Program-made: the position numbers and the translations under genes
Source of the DNA: Gammaproteobacteria bacterium
GTDB lineage: Bacteria > Pseudomonadota > Gammaproteobacteria > Xanthomonadales > SZUA-36
Length of the DNA stretch: 64,000 nucleotides
Reading direction: 5' to 3'
Assembly: GCA_021772915.1 (NCBI GenBank)
Contig: JAJFLB010000063.1
Coordinates: 47,156-111,155, forward strand
The notes under the pieces: generated by a model
Seen by the model: only the letters and a program-made list of their open reading frames with translations
Told to the model about the DNA's origin: nothing
Database searches by the model: none
In this document: one piece after another, positions 56,216 through 64,000 of the stretch
How the letters are laid out: the number at the start of each line of letters is the position of its first letter
Numbering within the stretch: the first letter of the stretch is position 1

Positions 56216-58888
56216 ATGAACCACAAGTCATCCCGACAAGTCCCGGATGCCGACCCTGAGGAAACCAGGGAGTGGCTGGAGTCCCTACAGGCTGTCATTG
56301 AGCGTGGGGGCGCGGTGCGTGCACATTATCTGCTTGAACAAATGGTCGATTTTACCCGGCGCTCCGGGGGGCACCTGCCGTATGAAGCCACGACTTCTTA
56401 CACCAATACAATTCCACCGCGTCAGGAGGCAAAATTACCCGGTGATTATGAAATTGAACGACGTATCCGCTGGCTTATCCGCTGGAATGCAGCGGCGATT
56501 GTCATGCGGGCCGCCAAACGCAAGGGTGACCTGGGCGGGCACATTGCCAGTTTTGCCTCCGCGGCCTCGTTGTACGACGTCGGCTTTAATCATTTTTTTC
56601 GTGGTCCCGAACATGAAAGTGGTGGTGACCTGGTATACATACAGGGACACTCATCACCCGGGGTCTACGCACGAGCGTTTCTTGAAGGCCGTCTGACGTC
56701 TGTCCAACTGGATCATTTTCGCCAGGAAATTGACGGCCAGGGACTGAGTTCCTACCCTCACCCGTGGTTAATGCCGGATTTTTGGCAACTGCCCACGGTA
56801 TCCATGGGTCTTGGGCCTATCATGGCAATTTACCAGGCCCGTTTTTTTAAATATCTGCACAATCGTGGTATTGCAGATACATCACGGCGCAAAGTCTGGT
56901 GTTTCCTGGGCGATGGCGAAACCGATGAACCGGAGTCGCTCGGTGCTATTTCACTGGCGGGCCGCGAGGGGCTGGACAACCTGGTTTTCGTAGTCAACTG
57001 CAACCTGCAGCGTCTGGACGGCCCGGTGCGTGGTAACGGCAAAATTATTCAGGAACTTGAAGGGGTCTTTCGTGGTGCAGGCTGGAATGTAATTAAGGTC
57101 ATCTGGGGTTCGCGCTGGGATGCGTTACTGGCCAAAGACAAGGATGGACTGCTACGCAAGCGCATGGAAGAGGCCGTGGATGGCGAGTATCAAAACTACA
57201 AGGCTAAAGGCGGGGCCTACACACGTGAGCATTTCTTCGGTGCCTATCCCGAGCTGAAAGAAATGGTTGCCAATATGTCCGACGATGAGGTCTGGCGATT
57301 AAACCGTGGCGGTCATGACTCACACAAGATTTATGCGGCCTACCACGCCGCCTCACAGTTTGTCGGCCAGCCATCGGTAGTGCTGGCCAAGACAATTAAA
57401 GGTTATGGGATGGGGGATTCAGGTGAGGCGCAGAATATCTCCCATCAGCAGAAAAAAATGGATGAAGATTCGATTCGCGAGTTCCGCGACCGTTTTGACG
57501 TACCGGTTACAAATGATGAGATCACTGAAATGCCCTATTACCACCCGGGTGAAGATAGCCCGGAAGTGAAATACATGCAGGAACGTCGGGCGGTGCTGGG
57601 TGGCTATCTGCCCCAACGGCAGGTGCTTTCAAATCCATTGGATGTGCCGCCGTTGGAGGCGTTTGAATCCTTGCTCAAGGATACCGGTGAACGACAAATC
57701 AGCACGACCATGGTATTTGTGCGCTTTCTGGCGACCATGCTCAGGGACAAAAACATTGCCCGGCATATTGTCCCTATCGTGGCGGACGAAGCGCGTACCT
57801 TTGGTATGGAAGGCATGTTTCGGCAGCTGGGTATTTACTCGTCCAAAGGTCAGCTCTATACACCGATGGATGCCGACCAGTTGATGTTTTACAAGGAAGA
57901 TACCAAGGGTCAGATATTGCAGGAAGGAATATCGGAAGCTGGTGCCATGTCGTCCTGGATTGCCGCGGCCACCAGTTATGCCAACAACGGCGTGCCAATG
58001 ATCCCGTTTTTCATCTTTTATTCCATGTTTGGTTTCCAGCGTATCGGGGACCTGGCCTGGGCTGCCGGGGACTTGCGTGCCCGTGGCTTTCTGCTGGGTG
58101 GCACATCGGGCAGAACAACCCTGAATGGTGAAGGATTGCAGCACGGAGACGGCCACAGCCACGTCATGTCGGGACTGGTTCCGAACTGTATATCCTATGA
58201 TCCGTCTTTTGCCTATGAGCTGACTGTCATTTTGCAGGACGGACTGTCCCGCATGTACGAGCAACAGGAGGATGTATATTTTTATATCACTTTGCTGAAT
58301 GAAAACTATACACATCCAGCCATGCCTGAAGGCGTTGAGGAGGGTATACGTAAAGGCATGTATTGTTTCCGCGAAGGACGTGGCGGTGATCATTGCGTGC
58401 AGCTGATGGGCTCCGGCGCCATTTTACGTGAGGTCATTGCAGCCGCGGAAATCCTGGAGAGTGAATACTCAGTCAGTGCAACCGTGTGGAGCGCAACCAG
58501 TTTTACCGAGTTACAACGCGACGGACTGGCCGCGATGCGACACAACCGTCTGAATGTAGGTGGTGAACAACACAAGTCATGGCTGGGTCAATGCCTGGAG
58601 GGCAATAAGGGACCGGTGGTTGCAGCCACGGACTACGTGCGTGCGTTTGCCGAACAGATTCGTCCCTATCTGCCGCATGCCGACTACAGCGTGCTCGGAA
58701 CGGATGGCTTTGGACGCTCAGACACACGTGAAAACCTGCGTCGCTTCTTTGAGGTGGACCGCAACAGCATCGCGTACACAGCACTGCACGCGCTGAGCAA
58801 TCAGGGCGCGGTGTCCGTTGAGGACTTGCTAAGAGCCAGGGATAGCCTGGGATTGGACCCTGGGAAACTTGATCCGTGGGGAGTGTAA
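56216..58888 (+). CDS. aceE: Pyruvate dehydrogenase E1 component, homodimeric type
   Basis: Thiamine-diphosphate-dependent decarboxylase of the pyruvate dehydrogenase complex, 890 aa (E. coli AceE is 887). It has HIASFASAASLYDVGFNHFF, the ThDP motif GDGETDEPESLGAI...NCNLQRLDGPVRGN (about 229-273), and GDGHSHVMSGLVPN and QQEDVYFYITLLNENYTHP in the C-terminal half. The ATG directly abuts the maeB stop, so expression of malic enzyme and pyruvate dehydrogenase is coupled. Confidence 0.97.
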   Translation: MNHKSSRQVPDADPEETREWLESLQAVIERGGAVRAHYLLEQMVDFTRRSGGHLPYEATTSYTNTIPPRQEAKLPGDYEIERRIRWLIRWNAAAIVMRAAKRKGDLGGHIASFASAASLYDVGFNHFFRGPEHESGGDLVYIQGHSSPGVYARAFLEGRLTSVQLDHFRQEIDGQGLSSYPHPWLMPDFWQLPTVSMGLGPIMAIYQARFFKYLHNRGIADTSRRKVWCFLGDGETDEPESLGAISLAGREGLDNLVFVVNCNLQRLDGPVRGNGKIIQELEGVFRGAGWNVIKVIWGSRWDALLAKDKDGLLRKRMEEAVDGEYQNYKAKGGAYTREHFFGAYPELKEMVANMSDDEVWRLNRGGHDSHKIYAAYHAASQFVGQPSVVLAKTIKGYGMGDSGEAQNISHQQKKMDEDSIREFRDRFDVPVTNDEITEMPYYHPGEDSPEVKYMQERRAVLGGYLPQRQVLSNPLDVPPLEAFESLLKDTGERQISTTMVFVRFLATMLRDKNIARHIVPIVADEARTFGMEGMFRQLGIYSSKGQLYTPMDADQLMFYKEDTKGQILQEGISEAGAMSSWIAAATSYANNGVPMIPFFIFYSMFGFQRIGDLAWAAGDLRARGFLLGGTSGRTTLNGEGLQHGDGHSHVMSGLVPNCISYDPSFAYELTVILQDGLSRMYEQQEDVYFYITLLNENYTHPAMPEGVEEGIRKGMYCFREGRGGDHCVQLMGSGAILREVIAAAEILESEYSVSATVWSATSFTELQRDGLAAMRHNRLNVGGEQHKSWLGQCLEGNKGPVVAATDYVRAFAEQIRPYLPHADYSVLGTDGFGRSDTRENLRRFFEVDRNSIAYTALHALSNQGAVSVEDLLRARDSLGLDPGKLDPWGV

Positions 58889-58922
58889 CAATGTGGTTGA
58901 GTACACCAAAGGTTCGCATGCA

Positions 58923-60290
58923 GTGACAGACCGCATTGAAATTGTGGTACCTGATATTGGTGATTTTGATGCTGTGCCGGTTATCGAAGTACTGGTTGAA
59001 GCCGGTGATTCGGTCACGGCGGAGCAGTCATTGATCACACTGGAGAGCGACAAGGCAACCATGGAAGTACCGACGCCGGTGGCGGGCGTGATCAATGAGT
59101 TACGTGTGGCGCTGGATGACGTTGTATCGGAGGGCCATGTTATAGCCATACTCGTGGCCGCAGATGAAAATGAGACCGAAGGTTCAGCAGCTGCATCAGA
59201 ACCCGAAACTGAAAAACAAAGTGAGCCCGCTTCCCAAACGGAAGGGGGGGTAGCTGCGGTCGATACCTCCCCAGCGCCTGCACCACCAAGTCCTGTAGGT
59301 TCTGTTGAACCAGCATCCTCAGTGGCAGGTGACCGGCAATCTCCGCCCGTTCCAATGGATGCGGATGCCACCTTGCCGGCCAAGACGGCGTATGCCAGCC
59401 CGGCGATTCGACGTTTTGCACGTGAACTTGGCGTGGAGTTGACGCAGGTAGTTGGCAGTGCGCAAGGTGGACGTATTGTTCGGGAGGACGTTACCAGGTT
59501 TGTCAAGTCAGCCTTGTCGGGCGCAAAGACGTCTGCGGCAGGTGATTTGGGGTTTGACCTGCCACCACCCCGAAAGATTAATTTCAGTCGTTACGGTGAA
59601 ACGGAGTCGCAGCCACTGTCACGCATTCAAAAAATTTCCGGTGGGCATTTGCATCGTAACTGGATCGGCATCCCGCACGTCACCCAGAATGATCTGGCGG
59701 ATGTCACTGATATGGAGGCTTACCGCAAGGCCAATGGAGCCAAGGCCCAGCAACAGGGTTTCAAACTGACACCGTTGGTGTTTCTGATCAAGGCCAGTGT
59801 GGCTGGGCTGCAAGAATTCCCGACCTTCAATGCCTCGCTGGATGAGTCAGGTGAAAACCTCGTATTGAAGAAATATTTTCACATTGGCATAGCGGTAGAC
59901 ACGCCAAACGGACTGGTCGTGCCGGTGCTGCGTGACTGTGACCAGAAAGACATTTTTCAACTCGCTGGCGAGCTGGCGCAGATCAGCCAGAAGGCGCGTG
60001 ACGGCGAACTAACACCCACTGAAATGCAAGGCGGATGTTTTTCTATTTCCAGTCTCGGTGGTATTGGCGGTACATCGTTCACACCCATTATCAATGCGCC
60101 GGAGGTGGCTATATTGGGAGTCTCCCGTTCGAGCATAAGACCACAGTGGGATGGTGAGTCCTTCAATCCACGAATGATGTTGCCCTTGTCATTGTCGTAC
60201 GACCATCGCGTGATCGATGGTGCAAGTGCAGCACGTTTTGCCCGCTACCTGGCCGGGCGCCTCGAAGATTTTCAAAGCATGGACTTGTGA
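58923..60290 (+). CDS. aceF: Pyruvate dehydrogenase E2, dihydrolipoamide acetyltransferase
   Basis: Core acetyltransferase of the complex, 455 aa. From the GTG at 58923 the protein begins TDRIEIVVPDIGDF. There is one lipoyl domain (about 4-78, Lys in ESDKATME), where E. coli has three, then an Ala/Pro/Ser/Glu-rich linker, a peripheral subunit-binding domain (ASPAIRRFARELGVELTQV) and the catalytic domain ending SYDHRVIDGASAARF with His-x3-Asp-Gly. The frame is open from 58869, but the first 18 residues are unrelated to the family. After its stop, a MITE-like element separates it from the rest of the operon. Confidence 0.96.
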   Translation: MTDRIEIVVPDIGDFDAVPVIEVLVEAGDSVTAEQSLITLESDKATMEVPTPVAGVINELRVALDDVVSEGHVIAILVAADENETEGSAAASEPETEKQSEPASQTEGGVAAVDTSPAPAPPSPVGSVEPASSVAGDRQSPPVPMDADATLPAKTAYASPAIRRFARELGVELTQVVGSAQGGRIVREDVTRFVKSALSGAKTSAAGDLGFDLPPPRKINFSRYGETESQPLSRIQKISGGHLHRNWIGIPHVTQNDLADVTDMEAYRKANGAKAQQQGFKLTPLVFLIKASVAGLQEFPTFNASLDESGENLVLKKYFHIGIAVDTPNGLVVPVLRDCDQKDIFQLAGELAQISQKARDGELTPTEMQGGCFSISSLGGIGGTSFTPIINAPEVAILGVSRSSIRPQWDGESFNPRMMLPLSLSYDHRVIDGASAARFARYLAGRLEDFQSMDL

Positions 60291-60319
60291 TGGGCTGTCC
60301 CTTTCCAAGAGGGCTACAC

Positions 60320-60587
60320 TAGGGGGCGTTCTCACACACCAGGTTGCGCTGTTGCACCTGAAAATACGCCAGGCAAGGCGTGAGGAGAGAGGTTTGGTAA
60401 CTCCAAATGAACGACGAACAACGCAGTATGGCGTTTTTTCAGGTGCAACCCGAAGGGCCGGGCCTATTTTTCCGCCCAGCGGCGTTATCATTCGCTTGTA
60501 TGGAGTAACCAAACCACGCTCATTCTGCCTTGCTGGACAAAAAAATAGACTCCGGCAGCACAGGCTGGCGTGTGAGAACGCCCCCTA
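60320..60587. mobile_element. MITE-like element with 23-bp terminal inverted repeats
   Basis: 268 bases between 23-base inverted repeats (60320-60342 and 60565-60587) that differ at one base; ends read TAGGGGGCGTTCTCACAC inward. Inside are further near-perfect inverted pairs: TTGCACCTGAAAATACGCC (from 60352) with its complement near 60432, and GGTTTGGTAACTCCA (from 60392) with its complement near 60508. No protein is encoded. It lies in the 301-base gap between aceF and the aspartic protease gene and ends four bases before that gene's ATG. Confidence 0.88.
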
Positions 60588-60591
60588 ATCC

Positions 60592-61110
60592 ATGAGTGAA
60601 TTTCAAAACAACCCCGAATCACGCGTTGGTCGACGCATGATATGGCTTGCGGCAATTGGACTATTGGGTGGTTTGTACGCTTTGTTTTCTTCACTGGAGG
60701 ATGGCGGAAATTCGATCAGAACCCTGGACACAACAAGTACGACCGTGGTGCTTGAGCAGGATCGCAGCGGCCACTATGAAGTACCTGGACTGATCAATGG
60801 CCGACCGGTGGTGTTTTTAGTGGATACCGGTGCGACCGATGTTGCGTTACCGGAGTCAGTCGCACGGTCTTTGGGGCTGAAATTTGGACCACGCGTGCAA
60901 GTAATGACGGCTGCCGGCCCGGCACTTGCGTGGATGACACGGTTGGACGAAGTGTCTATTGGCGGAATTCGCCGATTAAACGTACGCGCCACGATAACGA
61001 GCGGCGAGTTTAACGGGGTTTTGTTGGGTATGAGCTTTCTTAAACACTTCAACTTGCAGCAACGCGATGGCACGCTGGTGATCAGCGAAGCCCTTTCGCA
61101 TAACAAATGA
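60592..61110 (+). CDS. Membrane-anchored retropepsin-like aspartic protease
   Basis: 172 aa. An N-terminal helix (about 16-33, MIWLAAIGLLGGLYALFSSL) anchors or exports it. The rest is a single clan AA (retropepsin-like) domain with the catalytic motif FLVDTGATDVALPESVARSLG (quoted in part; D-T-G), and the second hallmark GVLLGMSFLKHF. Such single-domain proteases work as dimers; the TIGR02281-type family has no defined substrate. No ribosome site is visible before the ATG at 60592, since the MITE ends 4 bases upstream; ATG at 60637 would remove most of the N-terminus before the helix. It interrupts the aceF-lpd order. Confidence 0.85.
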   Translation: MSEFQNNPESRVGRRMIWLAAIGLLGGLYALFSSLEDGGNSIRTLDTTSTTVVLEQDRSGHYEVPGLINGRPVVFLVDTGATDVALPESVARSLGLKFGPRVQVMTAAGPALAWMTRLDEVSIGGIRRLNVRATITSGEFNGVLLGMSFLKHFNLQQRDGTLVISEALSHNK

Positions 61111-61120
61111 GTACCAAACA

Positions 61121-62593
61121 ATGAGTGAGACGAATGAAAACGGCGCAATTGGTAGTAGGGGGGGCGGCGATTATGACTTTGACCTTGTCGTGCTGGGTGC
61201 CGGACCGGGTGGTTACACCGCGGCTTTTCGCGCGGCTGACCTGGGCCTGAAAGTCGCACTGGTCGAACGCTACCCGAGCCTGGGTGGTGTTTGTCTGAAT
61301 GTGGGCTGTATACCATCCAAGGCCCTGTTGCATGCGGCTGCTGTTATTGACGAGGCGGCGGCCATGGCGGACCACGGTGTGGTGTTTCCCGCGCCGGATA
61401 TTGATATTGATAAATTGCGTGGCTGGAAAGAAAAGATTGTAGGCCAGTTAACCGGCGGTCTGGCATCCATGGCCAAGCGGCGTGGCGTCACCGTCATCCA
61501 GGGAGATGGAGCTTTCAAGACCGATCACGAAATGCACGTAGAGATGGCTGCTGCTGACACGGATCAGGAAAACCGTACGGTCAGCTTTGCCCTGGCCATC
61601 ATTGCGGCGGGTTCACAGGCGTTCAAACTACCGGGATTGCCCTGGGACGACCCGCGTGTAATGGATTCTACCGATGCCCTGGAACTCAATGACGTGCCGG
61701 CACGTTTGCTGGTGATTGGCGGAGGGATAATCGGTCTGGAGATGGCCAGTGTATACCGGGGTCTTGGTAGTGAAGTGACCGTGGTCGAATTAACCGATCA
61801 ACTGATGCCCGGCACAGATAGCGACTTGGTCAGGCCCTTACAAAAACGTATTAGCACGCAGTACACCGGTATTTATGTCAACACAAAAGTGACGTCGGTC
61901 ATCCCGGGGAATGATGCTCTGGAGGTTGGTTTCGAAGGCTCGAAGGTGCCGGAAAATACCACCTACGATCGTGTATTGGTTTCTGTGGGTCGTACCCCCA
62001 ACGGCCTGAAAATAGGGGCGGAAGCCGCCGGTGTTGAAGTCACTGAGAGCGGGTTTATTCCAGTAGACAGGCAAATGCGTACCAACGTGCCGCATATATT
62101 CGCGATCGGCGACATCATCGGCCAACCCATGCTGGCGCACAAGGCTACGCACGAGGCCAAGATTGCAGCGGAGGTCTGTGCGGGATTGAAAAGTGCGTTT
62201 GACGCACGGGTCATTCCGTCGGTGGCCTATACCGATCCTGAAATTGCCTGGGCCGGCTTGACTCAAACCCAGGCAAAGGACCAGGGTATTGACTACAAGA
62301 TTGGCAAGTTCCCCTGGGCCGCCAGTGGCAGGGCCATGGGCCTGGGACGTACCGAAGGGTCTACCAAGCTGTTGTTTGATCCGGTAACCAAGAGATTGTT
62401 AGGTGCCGGAATTGTCGGCCCACACGCTGGTGATCTGATTGCAGAGTGTGTTTTGGCGATTGAAATGGGTTGTGAAGCAGAGGATATTAGCCTGTCGATC
62501 CACCCACACCCGACCTTGTCGGAAACCATTGCCATGTCGGCCGAGGTATTCGAAGGTACGATCACCGATCTTTACATACCCAGGCGGAAGTAG
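61121..62593 (+). CDS. lpd: Dihydrolipoyl dehydrogenase
   Basis: E3 flavoenzyme of the pyruvate and 2-oxoglutarate dehydrogenase complexes, 490 aa. Motifs: FAD site LVVLGAGPGGYTAAFRAADL (22-41), the redox-active disulfide GGVCLNVGCIPSKALL (Cys58, Cys63), the NAD site VIGGGIIGLEMASVYRGLG, TNVPHIFAIGDI, and the C-terminal HPHPTLSETI with catalytic His/Glu. The first 17 residues are an extra tail. Its stop codon is the first part of the 8-base direct repeat flanking the next element. Confidence 0.97.
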   Translation: MSETNENGAIGSRGGGDYDFDLVVLGAGPGGYTAAFRAADLGLKVALVERYPSLGGVCLNVGCIPSKALLHAAAVIDEAAAMADHGVVFPAPDIDIDKLRGWKEKIVGQLTGGLASMAKRRGVTVIQGDGAFKTDHEMHVEMAAADTDQENRTVSFALAIIAAGSQAFKLPGLPWDDPRVMDSTDALELNDVPARLLVIGGGIIGLEMASVYRGLGSEVTVVELTDQLMPGTDSDLVRPLQKRISTQYTGIYVNTKVTSVIPGNDALEVGFEGSKVPENTTYDRVLVSVGRTPNGLKIGAEAAGVEVTESGFIPVDRQMRTNVPHIFAIGDIIGQPMLAHKATHEAKIAAEVCAGLKSAFDARVIPSVAYTDPEIAWAGLTQTQAKDQGIDYKIGKFPWAASGRAMGLGRTEGSTKLLFDPVTKRLLGAGIVGPHAGDLIAECVLAIEMGCEAEDISLSIHPHPTLSETIAMSAEVFEGTITDLYIPRRK

Positions 62594-62600
62594 AGCCAGG

Positions 62601-63021
62601 GCACTGCTGTCCCACATCAATTCCATCTGTTCGGCTGAAATATAGGCACTTGGCGGGTTCTGATCTGCCGTGTGGCGGTGGGACTTGAAATCCGGTGGCT
62701 TCGTTGCACCAGGCAAGTACCCTGTTTTTTTCAGGACACGCCGTGAACCCATCCATGGGGGCTCGGATGAAACATCCCTGTTTCATACGGTCCTGAAAAA
62801 AACAGGGTACTCCCCTGGTTTGTAGTTCATTGCTCTAACCGTTGAACACTCCCGGTTCCAGGTGAGTCCGGTGCCTGCACGCCTAAAGCTGGGTTGGGTG
62901 TTCGCTACCGGGACCGTATGCTTCGGGGAAGAAACATCCGAGCCCCATGGATGGGTTCATGGCGTGTCCCGGGAGTGAATACCCGCTCCAGCGACTCCCT
63001 AGATTAAGTGGGACAGCAGTG
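62601..63021. mobile_element. Inserted structured element with 8-bp target duplication
   Basis: 421 bases flanked by the direct repeat GAGCCAGG (62593-62600 and 63022-63029). Its ends are inverted 14-mers CACTGCTGTCCCAC (62602-62615) and GTGGGACAGCAGTG (63008-63021). Two large nested inverted repeats lie inside: CATCCGAGCCCCATGGATGG-type sequence at about 62733-62768 and 62935-62971, and TACCCTGTTTTTTTCAGGAC at 62718-62737 with its near-complement around 62790-62810. No ORF over 80 codons was convincing. It lies between lpd and the convergent methyltransferase gene. Confidence 0.8.
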
Positions 63022-63030
63022 GAGCCAGGT

Positions 63031-63792
63031 CTATTCTCTTACAAATCTGAACACGAACCGGTCGGTTTTTCCGCGGATTGACTCGTCGTACATGACCAGC
63101 GTGTGGTCATCATCAGCGTTACGTAAAAATTCAGCTTCGTCCGCGGGTTTGAAACATGACTTCGCAAAGGTATCCCTGACCACTTGCGGGTCAATGCGGT
63201 GCAGGTTCTTGGCAACCGTTGCAACATCACCACCGCTATTCGCAACATGATCGATCAGGCCCAATATGGCACCAGGTTTCATGGCCATGCACAATTTTTT
63301 CAGCAACAACGTTTCGTCAATAGCATTCCAGCCATTTTCAGGGTCAGCGTACAGAAAATCATGCCATGTCAACACCAGCAAGACGGCGTCAAGGGAGTTG
63401 CCGTCAAGCTCAAGATCATCCGCTTCTGCGATGATTGTTTCCGCTTGTGCGAGGCGGTTTTCGGCATAGCGTTTCTCATAGATTTCGCCCACGTACGGTA
63501 TATATGCTTCGTTGGTGTGGGCGATCACTTTGCCATCTTCACCCACCAGCGTGTTAAGCATCTCGGTGTAGTAGCCGCCACCGGAAAAGAGGTCCAGCAC
63601 TGTCATGCCGGGCTTGATGTCGAAAAAAGAGAGTACCTGCGCGGGCTTGCGGTTGGTGTCCTTGGCCAGGTCTTCCTCAAGCCGTGATGGGTTGGCTACG
63701 GCCGCGGCAACGGCGTCGCTGACCTCTCCACCACCACCATCATCGCAGGGCGACATCAAGAGCAAACTGAATACAACAGCTGAACAACTCAT
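63031..63792 (-). CDS. Exported class I SAM-dependent methyltransferase-like protein
   Basis: 253 aa. The N-terminus MSCSAVVFSLLLMSPCDDGGGGE is signal-like, with Cys16 as a possible lipidation site although SPC is a poor lipobox. The rest is a class I methyltransferase: motif I TVLDLFSGGGYYTEML (about 64-79), acidic motif II, DAVLLVLTWHDFLY (motif IV-like), and LKPGAILGLIDH-type post-motif (MKPGAILGLIDHVA). This matches a group of predicted, often exported methyltransferases (COG4798-like). How an exported protein gets S-adenosylmethionine is unclear. It may be an enzyme adapted to another use or may keep a cytosolic form. No substrate is known. Confidence 0.8.
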   Translation of the reverse strand: MSCSAVVFSLLLMSPCDDGGGGEVSDAVAAAVANPSRLEEDLAKDTNRKPAQVLSFFDIKPGMTVLDLFSGGGYYTEMLNTLVGEDGKVIAHTNEAYIPYVGEIYEKRYAENRLAQAETIIAEADDLELDGNSLDAVLLVLTWHDFLYADPENGWNAIDETLLLKKLCMAMKPGAILGLIDHVANSGGDVATVAKNLHRIDPQVVRDTFAKSCFKPADEAEFLRNADDDHTLVMYDESIRGKTDRFVFRFVRE

Positions 63793-63905
63793 CGCGATCC
63801 CTCTTTTCTGACCTTTGACCGGTCGTATTATATCGTTGGGGCGTCAAAGCCAGAAGAAGGGTTACGACAACCGGACAACTTTGTGCGGTGAGTTCAGGGT
63901 TGACA

Positions 63906-64000
63906 CTACATTAGGGGCCGTTGGAACACACCCAACGGGGGTGTGGGAAAGGGCCCAAAAAAAAAAAAAAAAACCAAACAGAAAAAAAAAAAAAACAAAA
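63906..64000. other. Low-quality contig end over a repeat
   Basis: Bases 63906-63930 (ACTACATTAGGGGCCGTT...) resemble the left flank and end of the 60-kb MITE (GCTACACTAGGGGGCGTT at 60313-60330). From about 63956 the sequence becomes poly-A with scattered C and G. This is most simply an assembly ending inside a repeat with poor base calls, not a real terminator or gene. Confidence 0.6.

Noticed and set aside
57629..58393. 254-codon ORF antisense to aceE
   Set aside because: It lies wholly within a highly conserved gene, with no plausible protein features.
58829..59506. 225-codon Ser/Thr-rich ORF antisense to aceF
   Set aside because: It mirrors the Ala/Pro/Glu linker and lipoyl domain of aceF and has no independent support.

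Overview
The window looks like a chromosomal segment of a gammaproteobacterium. The support is family-level: an aroK-aroB-hemE block, pilT-pilU, a homodimeric-type aceE with separate aceF and lpd, FadE-type acyl-CoA dehydrogenase, RppH, Bfd/Bfr, and exosortase H. The GTP-type PEP carboxykinase and the large TonB-dependent receptors paired with a flavin-dependent halogenase resemble Xanthomonadales and Woeseiales-like marine or sediment lineages; genus cannot be fixed from the sequence alone. No rRNA, tRNA, phage or plasmid genes were seen. The right end (63.9-64.0 kb) runs into low-complexity sequence and looks like a contig end.

Layout. 0-6.3 kb: C-terminal part of an RND efflux pump, its adaptor, an NTP/NDP-exchange-like carrier, a YdeI-like protein, an exported metallo-beta-lactamase-fold hydrolase and an acetyltransferase. 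6.3-10.3 kb: iron or corrinoid handling (FecCD/BtuCD-like importer, bfd with a Fur-box promoter, bfr, sufT) plus rppH. 10.3-13.6 kb: fadE and a divergent TetR regulator with two inverted-repeat operators between them. 13.7-17.6 kb: pckG, then an ECF sigma / anti-sigma-like / DUF4097 operon. 18.4-31.9 kb: an accessory region with two TonB-dependent receptors, a tryptophan-halogenase-like enzyme, an exported arylsulfotransferase-like protein carrying two tandem C-terminal domains, a lipoprotein and an S9 peptidase. 31.9-38.8 kb: hemE-aroB-aroK, exosortase H with an epimerase-like gene, and yggT-proC-yggS. 38.9-47.3 kb: pilT-pilU, a two-component system, an outer-membrane barrel candidate, a thioredoxin-fold protein and an AGCS symporter. 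47.4-62.6 kb: a long co-directional central-carbon run tkt-gap-pgk-pyk-maeB-aceE-aceF-(aspartic protease)-lpd, taking triose phosphates and malate to pyruvate and acetyl-CoA. 63.0-63.8 kb: an exported methyltransferase-like protein.

The most distinctive content is non-coding. A REP family with a GTAG head and a hairpin whose arms covary between copies occurs singly (8971, 51735), as a convergent pair (10261-10361), as six perfectly spaced 78-bp units (36198-36680), and as a 13-copy 30-bp minisatellite built from only half of the REP (51841-52240). No RAYT transposase is in the window. Separately, three unrelated MITE-like elements with long terminal inverted repeats sit at 41097-41362, 60320-60587 and 62601-63021. 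Each lies against gene borders; the 60 kb copy has landed inside the pyruvate dehydrogenase operon. Decayed ends of two of these families appear at 45689-45727 and at the contig end.
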